Source: Bog-473 sp963755495 (lineage in GTDB: Bacteria; Actinomycetota; Acidimicrobiia; Acidimicrobiales; RAAP-2). From it: a DNA stretch of 64,000 bases. The position numbers and the translations under genes were made by a program. This document shows, in pieces, positions 46,477 through 55,326 of this stretch (its first letter is position 1; each line of letters begins with the position of its first letter). The notes under the pieces are model-generated. The model saw only the letters and a program-made list of their open reading frames with translations, was not told where the DNA came from and did no database searches. The stretch covers positions 124,001 to 188,000 of the forward strand of contig CAVWJS010000006.1 of NCBI GenBank assembly GCA_963755495.1, in the 5' to 3' direction.

Positions 46477-46845
46477 CTATCCCGATGACCCGTTCAGGTT
46501 GCGGCAGCCCGACATCGCTGCCCTCACTGCCTTCCGAATGGCGACGGCATCCGTTGGGTCTGTCTTCGCTACTGCTTGTCGAATTCTGACCATGCAGGCG
46601 ATGAAGGAAGGTCCACTTGCCACAGTCGGTGTTGCTGACCCGCCCCCAGTGCAGAGCATCGAACCGTCACGCCCACTAGCGACGGTACAGCGAGCGCCTT
46701 TCATCGCCACGACGACCGTCACTGCCGAAATGGTGGAGTCATGCGTGGCCGGCCCCTCTGACAGCCCGAGGCCCGCGCCGAGTCCGGCCCCGAGCGTCAA
46801 GATGCCGAGGAGTAGGTACGGGATGAGGCGACGACCTAGGCGCAC
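46477..46845 (-). CDS. Small exported protein of unknown function
   Basis: About 122 residues from a GTG at 46845. The N-terminus MRLGRRLIPYLLLGILTLGAGLGAGLGLSEG is a signal or anchor helix. The rest has four cysteines (GARCTV, SMLCTG, FIACMV, SGCRNL), which may form two disulfides. No family recognised. Confidence 0.55.
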   Translation of the reverse strand: MRLGRRLIPYLLLGILTLGAGLGAGLGLSEGPATHDSTISAVTVVVAMKGARCTVASGRDGSMLCTGGGSATPTVASGPSFIACMVRIRQAVAKTDPTDAVAIRKAVRAAMSGCRNLNGSSG

Positions 46846-46886
46846 GGGGGGAGGTTATGGCGGATCGTAAGGTGCGAAGGGCGGCC

Positions 46887-47282
46887 CTACGAAGACCGCT
46901 CGTGCTTCCGATTAAGCCGCCCAGGCGGCAGGAACCGTGTGCTCGCTTCGATTACGTCGGCAAGACTTGGCCGGAGTCGATCTTTCAGCCGCCGTACAAC
47001 GCTCCGCTGAGGTGGTGATTCGACCAGGGGGAGCTGACGCTCAGCGACAGCGGATAGGGACCGGACCATGAGGTCGATGAGCTTGGTGCACTCAGTCAGA
47101 GCAACCGGCGTGGAAGCGGTGCAGACCTCGCCATTCCAGTGGCTGAACACGATTGTGTTGGAGTCGGGATGCCAGGTCGCCCGCAGGTACAGGTCGTTGC
47201 CTCGCACGTCGGAGAGGAAAACACGGTTGGAAGGCGCTTCGGCCACGTCGTGAGTATGCACCCACGGTGCACACGGTGCCAA
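46887..47282 (-). CDS. Hypothetical protein next to repeat copy C
   Basis: About 131 residues; TTG at 47282 or an in-frame GTG shortly after. The central part HDVAEAPSNRVFLSDVRGNDLYLRATWHPDSNTIVFSHWNGEVCTASTPVALTECTKLIDLMV looks like a genuine small mixed alpha/beta domain. The C-terminus is basic and probably unstructured. No family was recognised. Its start lies ten bases from repeat copy C, so its own promoter would lie within cassette C. Confidence 0.55.
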   Translation of the reverse strand: MAPCAPWVHTHDVAEAPSNRVFLSDVRGNDLYLRATWHPDSNTIVFSHWNGEVCTASTPVALTECTKLIDLMVRSLSAVAERQLPLVESPPQRSVVRRLKDRLRPSLADVIEASTRFLPPGRLNRKHERSS

Positions 47283-47292
47283 GGGGCGGTTG

Positions 47293-47324
47293 TGACGGTG
47301 AGTCGGCCGATAGGCAGGATTCTG
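47293..47324 (+). repeat. rnpB 3'-end copy C (attachment-site-like)
   Basis: TGACGGTGAGTCGGCCGATA followed by GGCAGGATTCTG. It matches the rnpB end complement except for the G in place of T after GGCC and the A in GGCAGG. It marks the junction of cassettes B and C. Confidence 0.85.
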
Positions 47325-47459
47325 AAACGGGCAACCAGTTGACCTGGATCGATAGCTAGAAAGTGCGCGTTACCTGGTATTTGATCCTTTCGTTGGCGCG
47401 CATCGCGTTGCATATGTTGTCAACGTCCTGTGTCACGACCAAATCCTTGTGTGGCCGGA

Positions 47460-48200
47460 TCAGACGCGTCCAGCGGCGCGCAGTGCCTCGGCGGCAGCAG
47501 GATCGCCCTCGACCCGGACGCGCTCGACGGGCGCTCGGTCCCACAACCACAAGAAGAGAGTGTCGGCGGGCCCGCTGACGGTGGCTTCAGCCGGCGCCCG
47601 GTGTCGTCGCACCGTGACTTCGTTGTCAATCGTGATTGTCCACTCCACGCCGAAATCATCGGTACGCAATGCAACTGTAACCGGCCGCTCCGTCGGCTTT
47701 TGGATCGCGATCACCGGCAGGTAAGTCTCGAACTTTTCGTCGATGCCGTCGATCGCCGACCTTGGGTCGATAATGCTGGCTATCCCCGCCGCCTGCTCGG
47801 CGTCGACCCGATGAACGGCGGCCTCGTTTGCCAGCCGCCGTAGCCACCAGCGAAGCGGGTTCGGTCCTCGAAACGTCCAGTAGCTTGACAACGGATCCGC
47901 GGTACGCAGGACGGAGAGGATTGCGGTGCGACCCTTGTCGTACCAACCGAAAGGGTCCCCAACGGGGGCGGTGGTCTCGGTTCGGTGGGGCCGGTGCTCG
48001 CGGTGCTCTCCGATGATGAGCGACGCTCGATAGAACACTGACCCGACGTGCTCCAAGAGGTCGGTGACCGTCCAGCCGGGACAGCCGGGGATCGGAGCGT
48101 CGGCCGTAGCGGCCTGCGCCGCAAGGTCCAGTGCAGCAGCGTCGTGTTCAATGGCCCCGAGCCAGTCAACTGGTGATCGTAGAGTGACTGGCTCGCTCAT
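47460..48200 (-). CDS. Maleylpyruvate isomerase-family protein (copy 1)
   Basis: About 246 residues. ATG at 48200 is preceded by AGGAGGAACG. The N-terminal DinB-like, metal-binding domain shows the family pattern IPGCPGWTVTDLLEHVGSVFYRA (helix with the metal histidine). ANEAAVHRVDAE gives the second conserved histidine. A C-terminal SCP2-like beta region follows (TVALRTDDFGVEWTITIDNEVTVRR ... VSGPADTLFLWLWDR). Relatives are mycothiol-dependent isomerases and transferases, so a thiol-dependent detoxifying role is possible. The gene is duplicated with its flanks at 54304-55044. Confidence 0.9.
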   Translation of the reverse strand: MSEPVTLRSPVDWLGAIEHDAAALDLAAQAATADAPIPGCPGWTVTDLLEHVGSVFYRASLIIGEHREHRPHRTETTAPVGDPFGWYDKGRTAILSVLRTADPLSSYWTFRGPNPLRWWLRRLANEAAVHRVDAEQAAGIASIIDPRSAIDGIDEKFETYLPVIAIQKPTERPVTVALRTDDFGVEWTITIDNEVTVRRHRAPAEATVSGPADTLFLWLWDRAPVERVRVEGDPAAAEALRAAGRV

Positions 48201-48384
48201 CGTTCCTCCTGGTGAGGTTGTTGATGGGCCAGGCGGGAAATTTCGACACTCCTGCCAACGAAGCAAGAGGGACAGGTACCGCGTGGTCTGCCCAGATCAC
48301 CGTAGATAGCGAGCACGCGAACGTCAAGGGGGCGCCCGAGTTAGGCGTGGGACTCCCTTTCCAACGTGGCATCAGCGAACCGCG

Positions 48385-49893
48385 TCAGGTATCTGCGGAC
48401 GACCGAGCCGCTTCTTGCACGGCGAACTGCGTCAGTGCCGAGTGAATGGAGTCGACTATAGCGACGGCGTGCGCGCGCGCCGGCTCCGCGATCTCGAGCT
48501 CACCGTAGCGCGCCGCTTCGTAGATGTCAGTTAACTCGGCGAGGGCGTTGCCCGCGCCTACGGCTGGTCCCTTGGACAGTCGACGCCGAAACTCACCTGT
48601 GGTTTCAGCCCCGGACCGACCCTGACCCGATGCCCTGGCTGCTTTGAGCATTCGACGGTAGGCATGGCGCACGTTCTCGAGACTCGCGTCGGAGAGGACG
48701 GGAACCGGCACAGTCCCGGGAGCGGCCTGGCGGTTGGTTCCGTGACGGCGAAAACGGCTGAGGAGAGCGAGGACACCACGCCATAGCTGCGTCACAAAGT
48801 GATGCCAGGTAAATACTGAGTCGCGTTCTTCGTCTTCGGCAAGGTCGGTACCATCTGCCGCGTCCATTCTTAAGCGCCGGAACGGTCGGAGATAGCGCAC
48901 GACGAGGACGACGAACACCAAGATAATCACTCCAGCCACAACTTCTGGAACGATGTGCGGAACATGCCCTGGCGTAAAATGCAGAGGACGAGGTGTGCTG
49001 GCAGGGGTGGGGTGCGCATGCCGGGTGGGGGTCTTACTGTGGCTGTGGCTGACCAAATGCCACAGCGAGACCAAGGTATGGGCGAACACCCACCACAACA
49101 CCCACCAAAGCGCCCAGGCGCCGCGCGCCACAACCCGGCCAACAACCGGTGCCCCCGGTCCGACGATCACGGCAAGGAGCAGGGCGACCAAGGCGACGGC
49201 GAACGTCGGCACCGCAAGGACGGTCAACCACACTGAACTGGGACGTGACCCCGCGCTGTTCAGGAACTGTTGTTCGAAGTCTCGCTGGCGCACCAGGGCG
49301 ACGGCCACCACTGCGAAGACGAACCAGACGAAGAAGAGCCATCCTGTCGGGCCAGTGACGGACCGAAACGCCACGGCGTGCGCGTCCGCCCGCCCGACGA
49401 TGATGCCGACGAAGGCGGCCGCACCCAATCCCATCGACCAGGCCGCGTGACGCAGCGAGGGCAACCTGACTCCCAGCCACGTACCTCGGATCCAGGCGCA
49501 GGCAGAGATGAACCAGACCGCCCCGGCCGTCACGGCTGCTCGCTGGCCCTCCACTGTCCAGGGTTGGGTGGCCACCCGCCAAAACAAGCCCGAACGGGTC
49601 AAGAGGCTTATCAGGCCCGCGGTCACCATGGCACAGGCAACCACCGCCAAAACGAGAGCGATGCCCTGCTGCCATCTTCGCCAGCCCGGCCGCCCGCTGC
49701 ATGTGCCGACGACAGTGGCCGCCACGGCCGGGAGTGCCAGCGCAAGAAAGGGCAGGGAAACGTGGGGTCCCCGAGAGGTGTTCACCACGCCATTGACCAA
49801 GAGCGAGAACCAAGTCGCCTCGGCGGTCACCATCAGCGCCGGGATGGTGACCCTAGAGGCGAAAGTCCACGACGTCGTTGTGCTTCCAGTCAT
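48385..49893 (-). CDS. DUF4129-domain membrane protein
   Basis: 502 residues with about eight N-terminal membrane helices, a His/Pro-rich loop (HSHSKTPTRHAHPTP) and one further helix (VAGVIILVFVVLVVRYL). The cytosolic C-terminal DUF4129 domain shows VRHAYRRMLKAARASGQGR, ETTGEFRRRL and LTDIYEAARYGE. AGGAGGTGAG before the ATG at 49893 fixes the start and overlaps the DUF58 gene by 41 bases. DUF4129 proteins usually accompany MoxR and DUF58 genes, as here. The transglutaminase domain often found with them is absent. Confidence 0.85.
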   Translation of the reverse strand: MTGSTTTSWTFASRVTIPALMVTAEATWFSLLVNGVVNTSRGPHVSLPFLALALPAVAATVVGTCSGRPGWRRWQQGIALVLAVVACAMVTAGLISLLTRSGLFWRVATQPWTVEGQRAAVTAGAVWFISACAWIRGTWLGVRLPSLRHAAWSMGLGAAAFVGIIVGRADAHAVAFRSVTGPTGWLFFVWFVFAVVAVALVRQRDFEQQFLNSAGSRPSSVWLTVLAVPTFAVALVALLLAVIVGPGAPVVGRVVARGAWALWWVLWWVFAHTLVSLWHLVSHSHSKTPTRHAHPTPASTPRPLHFTPGHVPHIVPEVVAGVIILVFVVLVVRYLRPFRRLRMDAADGTDLAEDEERDSVFTWHHFVTQLWRGVLALLSRFRRHGTNRQAAPGTVPVPVLSDASLENVRHAYRRMLKAARASGQGRSGAETTGEFRRRLSKGPAVGAGNALAELTDIYEAARYGELEIAEPARAHAVAIVDSIHSALTQFAVQEAARSSADT

Positions 49894-51061
49894 CGTCGAA
49901 TCTCACCTCCTGCGTAAGGTCGACCAGCTCGACCGGCGGGGGTCGCCCGCTGTCGGTGGCCACCCACAAGGCAGTGACAGGTCGGTGGCGACGGACCTCG
50001 CTCATGGCGGCCAGAGTCTGCTCATCGAAATCACGTGCGACCACGATCACGCTGGTTCCTTGCCGCAGTCGACTTCCTTCCACCATCAGTAGTTCGGCAA
50101 TCGATGAAGGGCCGTAGAGAGAAGCCAGCGCCAAAAGTTCGAGCATGGCCGCTAGTGCCGCCGGCGAGTTGTTCGGCCCTCTTGCCACTGGCCGGCCCTG
50201 CACGCTCCCTGATGCGTACAAACCAGTCTCCACGCCGTGCTCGACCAGGTGGGCCACGACCGACGCTCCCAGGGCAACAGTGAACTCCAGCACATCACGA
50301 CTTGCGCCCACGATGCTGGACCTTGTGGCCCGCATGTCGAGGAAAACTGCCACGCGCCACGAAGCGGTGGGTTCGAACTCGCGGACCAGGAGGGAACCTC
50401 CGCGCGCCGTAGCCCGCCAGTCGATATGGCGAAGCGGGTCGCCTTCGCGATACTCGCGCACTCCCGCGATCCGGCTCGGGTCGCCTATCTGGTTCAACGG
50501 CGAGCGCACATCACCAAGCGGGACCCGGGAGATCATGGTGAGCCCCTCTAGGCGGAACAGCTTCGGGTACACGAGGAGGCTTTGCTGGTCCTTTATGGAA
50601 GCGAATCGCTGCCGGAGCCCGATCGGATCCCCGGAGCTGATTTGCGTCGGGCCGAACGTATGAACTCCCCGCTGATCGCAGATCACGGTCAACCGACGGC
50701 GAATCCGCTGGAACGGAAGCATGGGGAGGAGGTGCTGCAGGTCACGGCGCTGGTCAGAGCGCCCAAATGTCACCGTCCCGCCGCGGATGGTCAACCCCGT
50801 CGGCATGCTGTCTTCTACGTGCAGCCAGGTCAGCGGCACTACTTTGTCGTTGATCAGCTCGATATCCATGCCGACCTCCTCGCCGAAGGTGGCTCGCCCC
50901 TGGCGGAGAGTTCGGTGGTACGTCACGCCGGTCAGGCATTGGCGTTGCCACACGAAGAGCATGAGGACCGTGAGGGCGAACAAGGTACCGGCCAGCGCCA
51001 AAAGCACGGCGTGGATGCCCCAGCCAACCCCGGCCAGCGCGACTCCAATGCCCAACGCCAA
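49853..51061 (-). CDS. DUF58-domain protein
   Basis: 402 residues with two N-terminal membrane helices (residues 1-35). The DUF58 core is GDPLRHIDWRATARGGSLLVREFEPTASWRVAVFLD, which opens a von Willebrand A-like fold. DUF58 proteins work with MoxR ATPases in maturation or stress functions that are poorly defined. The start is a TTG at 51061, 35 bases after the MoxR stop. It is the middle gene of the MoxR-DUF58-DUF4129 operon. Confidence 0.9.
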   Translation of the reverse strand: MALGIGVALAGVGWGIHAVLLALAGTLFALTVLMLFVWQRQCLTGVTYHRTLRQGRATFGEEVGMDIELINDKVVPLTWLHVEDSMPTGLTIRGGTVTFGRSDQRRDLQHLLPMLPFQRIRRRLTVICDQRGVHTFGPTQISSGDPIGLRQRFASIKDQQSLLVYPKLFRLEGLTMISRVPLGDVRSPLNQIGDPSRIAGVREYREGDPLRHIDWRATARGGSLLVREFEPTASWRVAVFLDMRATRSSIVGASRDVLEFTVALGASVVAHLVEHGVETGLYASGSVQGRPVARGPNNSPAALAAMLELLALASLYGPSSIAELLMVEGSRLRQGTSVIVVARDFDEQTLAAMSEVRRHRPVTALWVATDSGRPPPVELVDLTQEVRFDDDWKHNDVVDFRL

Positions 51062-51096
51062 CCACTCGCTATCGAGACGACGTCCCGTCTCTGCTC

Positions 51097-52146
51097 CTAC
51101 TCGCTACCTTCGTCCTCGACGGGAACCGGAACAGCATCGAGCACAGACGCAACGATGCCCTCCGCCGTTTCAGCCCGCAAGCGAGCACCCGTCTGGAGGA
51201 CAAGTCGATGGGCCAGCACGTCCTCTGCCAGTGCCTTGACATCATCGGGCAGGGCGAAGCTTCGGCCTGCGATGAGGGACCAGGCCTGGATGGCCCTGTG
51301 TAGTGAGAGCGCCGCCCGAGGGCTTCCGCCGAGCACGACGCGTTCGTCGGTGCGGGTGGCTCGCACCACGTCAAGCAGGTAGGACCGCACGGCGTCCCCC
51401 ACCTTGACCTGCGCCCGCTGGCGTTGCAATGACTTAATCTCCCCAGCACTCGTCACTGCCTTCAGCTGGGCGAAAGGGTCTGCGTGCTCGAAACGCCGAA
51501 GCATGAGGTCCTCTTCCTCGCGGGTGGGATATCCCGGCGCAATGCGAAGTAAGAAACGATCGAGCTGGGCTTCAGGAAGAGGGAACGTGCCCTCGAGCTC
51601 CACAGGGTTCTGTGTAGCCATCACCAGGAACGGCTCGGGCAAGGGTCGAGTCTGGCCATCGACGGTCACTTGACGCTCTTCCATGGCTTCGAGCAACGCC
51701 GACTGAGAGCGCGGAGTGGCCCGATTAATTTCGTCGGCCAGCAGGATCTGAGTGAAGATGGGGCCAGAGCGGAACTCGAAGTCGGCAGTGCGTTGATTGA
51801 ACACACTCGAACCCGTGACATCCGACGGCATGACGTCGGGTGTGAATTGAATACGGTGGAACGCACATCCCATCGCTACCGCCAGCGAGCGAGCCAGCAA
51901 CGTCTTACCCACCCCTGGAACATCTTCGAGCAGGGCATGACCGTGACACATCACGGCAACGAGAAGCTTGTCGACCACCGTCTCCTTACCGACTACCACG
52001 GTGCTGACCGCGTCACGGATGGTGGCTACCGTTCGTGACGCCATCGCCGGGTCAAAGACAACTTGCGCAAGCTGTGATCCTTCGCCGATCACGGTGGGTC
52101 CCGCGGCGGTACTGGATCCGCCGCCCTCCATCGTCGCATCGGTCAT
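51097..52146 (-). CDS. MoxR-family AAA+ ATPase
   Basis: About 349 residues. ATG at 52146 has GAGGTGAG upstream; a GTG four codons earlier is possible. Walker A LLEDVPGVGKTLLARS, Walker B ILLADEINRATPRSQSALLEAMEE, sensor 1 FLVMATQNPVELEGTFPLPEAQLDRF. MoxR ATPases are chaperones that act with DUF58/VWA proteins, which are encoded directly downstream. This is the first gene of the operon. Confidence 0.94.
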   Translation of the reverse strand: MTDATMEGGGSSTAAGPTVIGEGSQLAQVVFDPAMASRTVATIRDAVSTVVVGKETVVDKLLVAVMCHGHALLEDVPGVGKTLLARSLAVAMGCAFHRIQFTPDVMPSDVTGSSVFNQRTADFEFRSGPIFTQILLADEINRATPRSQSALLEAMEERQVTVDGQTRPLPEPFLVMATQNPVELEGTFPLPEAQLDRFLLRIAPGYPTREEEDLMLRRFEHADPFAQLKAVTSAGEIKSLQRQRAQVKVGDAVRSYLLDVVRATRTDERVVLGGSPRAALSLHRAIQAWSLIAGRSFALPDDVKALAEDVLAHRLVLQTGARLRAETAEGIVASVLDAVPVPVEDEGSE

Positions 52147-52624
52147 GGCGTGACTCACCTCGGTTGGTTCGCAATACGGGCGGCTGCAGGAGATCGAGCC
52201 CGGGAGAAAGGTCTACACGATCAGAGCTCTGTGCCGCCGAACCGCATGAAACTGCAAAATCCCTGGTTGACGGTGAGTCGGCCGATAGGCGGGATTCTGC
52301 TCGTCGTCAGCGTCAGGTGATGTCTGGCGTTGTGGAACGACGCTGAGCAGGGAATTCTACGCTTGCCAATGGTGTCAATCGGGCGGAGACTCTCGAATTG
52401 GTAGGGATGTTGGTAGGGACGCTTTTTGGTCGGGATAGCGCACGAGCAACCCGTCAGCGTGCCGCTCGCACGACCACACTCGGTGAACCCTCGCCATGGA
52501 CAAGCGCCATGTCGATCTTCGGGCCGCTGCCGAAGCGGGAGAGATAGAGTCCCGCAACAGTTGAAAATATGCCCTGCAGCGACGCGTCATGCAGTACGTG
52601 GGACCCCAAGAGGAAGGAGCTCTT
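52147..52624. other. Gene-free stretch holding repeat copy D
   Basis: About 480 bases between the divergent MoxR and amidase genes. It contains the rnpB-like copy at 52267-52298 and must contain both promoters. Otherwise no gene was recognised. Confidence 0.6.
52267..52298 (+). repeat. rnpB 3'-end copy D (attachment-site-like)
   Basis: TTGACGGTGAGTCGGCC, then GATAGGCGGGATTCT, differing from the rnpB end complement (56398-56430) only by G for T after GGCC. The best-kept copy outside rnpB. It separates cassettes C and D. Confidence 0.88.
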
Positions 52625-54034
52625 ATGAGTGACTGGTTATGGCACGACGCGATTTCCCAGGCCCAGGCGATTCGTCAGGGCGAGCTGACGAGCGCCGAGC
52701 TCGCCGACTACACACTCGACCAGATTGAACGTCTCAACCCGCGTTTGCGCGCGTATGTGAGTGTCGACACCGAAGGCGCCCGTGCTGCGGCCCGCGAGGC
52801 AGATGAGATTCTTCGGCGTGTTGGCCGGGCAGACGTCGGGCCGCTTCATGGGGTCACCATCTCGTTCAAGGATGTCGACGACGTCGCAGGGCTGCCGACC
52901 ACACACTCGTCGGAAGTGCTGGCCGACAAAATTGCCTCCGACGACGCACCGATCGTGCGCCGTTGCAAACAGGCGGGCCTTGTCGTGCTGGGAAAGACGA
53001 ACCTGCCGGAGTTTCAGTCCTCCATGACAACGTCGAAGTTGAATGGCATCTGCCGCAACCCCTGGGACGAGGAACGCACCTCTGGCGGCTCCAGTGGCGG
53101 TGCCGGTGCGGCCCTGGCGGCCGGCATGTGCTCCGTGGCCCATGGCACTGACGGTGCGGGGTCCGTGCGGGTGCCAGCGTCTTTCTGTGGGCTGCTCGGG
53201 CTGAAGCCGACGCGGCGGCTCGTGTCCTTTGGCCCTCAAGAGGACCCGCCGTATTTCGGAACGAACGAACCAGGTATTTTGGCTCATTCGGTCCGAGATC
53301 TCGCCTCCATGCTCGACGTGATGACCGGCGCTGCGTCCTCGGAACCTCAATGGGGACCAAGGGGTCCACAGCCCTATCGCGAGCAGATCAAGGTGCCGAG
53401 TACCCGTTTACGCATCGCCGTCACGACGGAGTTCCCCTACGGAAGCGTCGCCGAAGAATGCGCCGGGGCAACCACGCGGACCGGCGAGATCCTCGCATCA
53501 CTCGGGCACAGCGTGGACGTGGCAGCGCCTGATTGGATGCCGATCCTTCAGGCGCCCCTGCCACTTGAGGTGCCCGGACCTGGCGGTCTCGTGCGACCGG
53601 ATCAGTTCGATCTGGTCGAACCGAGGAATCGCCCGATGGTGGCCCGACTGGCGGCCATGACCATTCTCGAGCATTCATTGGCCGTCGAGCGGACGCGTAC
53701 AGCGGCGAGGCAGTTTCTGACGTTTTGGGATCGCTTTGACGTACTGCTCTCCCCGACATGCGGCATCATCCCTCCGCCCGTTTCGTTTGCTCCCTGGGAT
53801 CAGACGCCCGAGGAGCACGCGGCGACGTTCTCCTCATTTGCCCTCTTCACCCACCCCTTCAACATCTCTGGACAACCAGCCATAAGCGTTCCCGCGGCCT
53901 GGTCCGGTGACGGGCTTCCAGTGGGGGTGCAAATTGCGGGCCGACCCCTCAGCGAGGGCCTTCTGCTCCAGCTCGCCGCCGAACTGGAGCAGGCTGTGCC
54001 GTGGGCTGATCGCCGTCCCGCCGCCATTTCGTAG
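52625..54034 (+). CDS. Amidase (amidase-signature family)
   Basis: Enzyme of about 469 residues hydrolysing C-N bonds of amides. ATG at 52625 follows GGAAGGAG. The catalytic Ser-cisSer-Lys set is visible: lysine in TISFKDVDD, the serine loop RTSGGSSGGAGAALAAGM and the nucleophile region GTDGAGSVRVPASFCGLLGLKPT. The usual GTDTGGS is GTDGAGS here, keeping the serine. Similar enzymes include 6-aminohexanoate cyclic-dimer hydrolases and aryl-acylamidases. It is the only gene of cassette D, lying between repeat copies D and E. Confidence 0.93.
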   Translation: MSDWLWHDAISQAQAIRQGELTSAELADYTLDQIERLNPRLRAYVSVDTEGARAAAREADEILRRVGRADVGPLHGVTISFKDVDDVAGLPTTHSSEVLADKIASDDAPIVRRCKQAGLVVLGKTNLPEFQSSMTTSKLNGICRNPWDEERTSGGSSGGAGAALAAGMCSVAHGTDGAGSVRVPASFCGLLGLKPTRRLVSFGPQEDPPYFGTNEPGILAHSVRDLASMLDVMTGAASSEPQWGPRGPQPYREQIKVPSTRLRIAVTTEFPYGSVAEECAGATTRTGEILASLGHSVDVAAPDWMPILQAPLPLEVPGPGGLVRPDQFDLVEPRNRPMVARLAAMTILEHSLAVERTRTAARQFLTFWDRFDVLLSPTCGIIPPPVSFAPWDQTPEEHAATFSSFALFTHPFNISGQPAISVPAAWSGDGLPVGVQIAGRPLSEGLLLQLAAELEQAVPWADRRPAAIS

Positions 54035-54135
54035 CTCGGACGAGCTCGGGTGGGACCGGAGAGGAACGCGGCGAACCAATGGCATCGGAGATGACCGTTC
54101 AAGCTCGCTCAGGTTTGCCGGGTGACGGGCCCTGG

Positions 54136-54168
54136 TTGACGGTGAGTCGGCCGATAGGCAGGATTCTG
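54136..54168 (+). repeat. rnpB 3'-end copy E (attachment-site-like)
   Basis: TTGACGGTGAGTCGGCC, then GATAGGCAGGATTCTG; two differences from the rnpB end complement. It starts the second copy of the 1,090-bp direct repeat and shares the A of GGCAGG with copy C. Confidence 0.88.
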
Positions 54169-55226
54169 AAACGGGCAACCAGTTGACCTGGATCGATAGC
54201 TAGAAAGTGCGCGTTACCTGGTATTTGATCCTTTCGTTGGCGCGCATCGCGTTGCATATGTTGTCAACGTCCTGTGTCACGACCAAATCCTTGTGTGGCC
54301 GGATCAGACGCGTCCAGCGGCGCGCAGTGCCTCGGCGGCAGCAGGATCGCCCTCGACCCGGACGCGCTCGACGGGCGCTCGGTCCCACAACCACAAGAAG
54401 AGAGTGTCGGCGGGCCCGCTGACGGTGGCTTCAGCCGGCGCCCGGTGTCGTCGCACCGTGACTTCGTTGTCAATCGTGATTGTCCACTCCACGCCGAAAT
54501 CATCGGTACGCAATGCAACTGTAACCGGCCGCTCCGTCGGCTTTTGGATCGCGATCACCGGCAGGTAAGTCTCGAACTTTTCGTCGATGCCGTCGATCGC
54601 CGACCTTGGGTCGATAATGCTGGCTATCCCCGCCGCCTGCTCGGCGTCGACCCGATGAACGGCGGCCTCGTTTGCCAGCCGCCGTAGCCACCAGCGAAGC
54701 GGGTTCGGTCCTCGAAACGTCCAGTAGCTTGACAACGGATCCGCGGTACGCAGGACGGAGAGGATTGCGGTGCGACCCTTGTCGTACCAACCGAAAGGGT
54801 CCCCAACGGGGGCGGTGGTCTCGGTTCGGTGGGGCCGGTGCTCGCGGTGCTCTCCGATGATGAGTGACGCTCGATAGAACACTGACCCGACGTGCTCCAA
54901 GAGGTCGGTGACCGTCCAGCCGGGACAGCCGGGGATCGGAGCGTCGGCCGTAGCGGCCTGCGCCGCAAGGTCCAGTGCAGCAGCGTCGTGTTCAATGGCC
55001 CCGAGCCAGTCAACTGGTGATCGTAGAGTGACTGGCTCGCTCATCGTTCCTCCTGGTGAGGTTGTTGATGGGCCAGGCGGGAAATTTCGACACTCCTGCC
55101 AACGAAGCAAGAGGGACAGGTACCGCGTGGTCTGCCCAGATCACCGTAGATAGCGAGCACGCGAACGTCAAGGGGGCGCCCGAGTTAGGCGCGGGACTCC
55201 CTTTCCAACGTGGCATCAGCGAACCG
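54137..55226. repeat. 1,090-bp direct repeat, copy 2
   Basis: Second copy of 47293-48382 in the same orientation. After 55226 the two diverge abruptly. The ~280 bases between the gene start at 55044 and the next gene at 55327 hold the rest of this repeat and ~100 unique bases with nothing recognised. Confidence 0.95.
54304..55044 (-). CDS. Maleylpyruvate isomerase-family protein (copy 2)
   Basis: Its protein sequence is the same as that of the copy at 47460-48200; the one base change I noticed in the gene is silent in this frame. Same AGGAGG ribosome site and ATG. Both copies appear intact, so the duplication is recent or selected or kept alike by recombination. Function as for copy 1: DinB-like metal-binding fold with a C-terminal SCP2-like region, possibly thiol dependent. 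It is the first gene of cassette E, next to rnpB. Confidence 0.9.
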   Translation of the reverse strand: MSEPVTLRSPVDWLGAIEHDAAALDLAAQAATADAPIPGCPGWTVTDLLEHVGSVFYRASLIIGEHREHRPHRTETTAPVGDPFGWYDKGRTAILSVLRTADPLSSYWTFRGPNPLRWWLRRLANEAAVHRVDAEQAAGIASIIDPRSAIDGIDEKFETYLPVIAIQKPTERPVTVALRTDDFGVEWTITIDNEVTVRRHRAPAEATVSGPADTLFLWLWDRAPVERVRVEGDPAAAEALRAAGRV

Positions 55227-55326
55227 ACAACCGAGCGAGGATTGGTCACGCGGCCGACAGGGCGCGTGAGTCGGACAGGTTGTCGCTTGGACCCCACGCA
55301 CCCTGCGATGCAAGAGGCGAGGGTTG

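Larger units (their letters stand above)
47293..48382. repeat. 1,090-bp direct repeat, copy 1
   Basis: Nearly identical to 54137-55226 (constant offset 6,844). The two differences I noticed are a C/T near 48022 and a T/C near 48347. The left end coincides with the start of the rnpB-like repeat; the right end stops three bases before the stop codon of the DUF4129 gene. It carries one complete gene (47460-48200). Confidence 0.95.

Noticed and set aside
52375..52590. 71-residue minus-strand frame in the gap before the amidase
   Set aside because: No ribosome site and no domain; basic, Arg/Ser-rich composition typical of noncoding high-GC sequence.
31287..54168. The rnpB-end copies considered as ordinary intergenic repeats or terminators
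   Set aside because: Each matches the same end segment of rnpB in the same orientation, and they are confined to the side next to the rnpB 3' end, which fits attachment sites better. No repeat of this type was noticed left of 31287 or right of rnpB.
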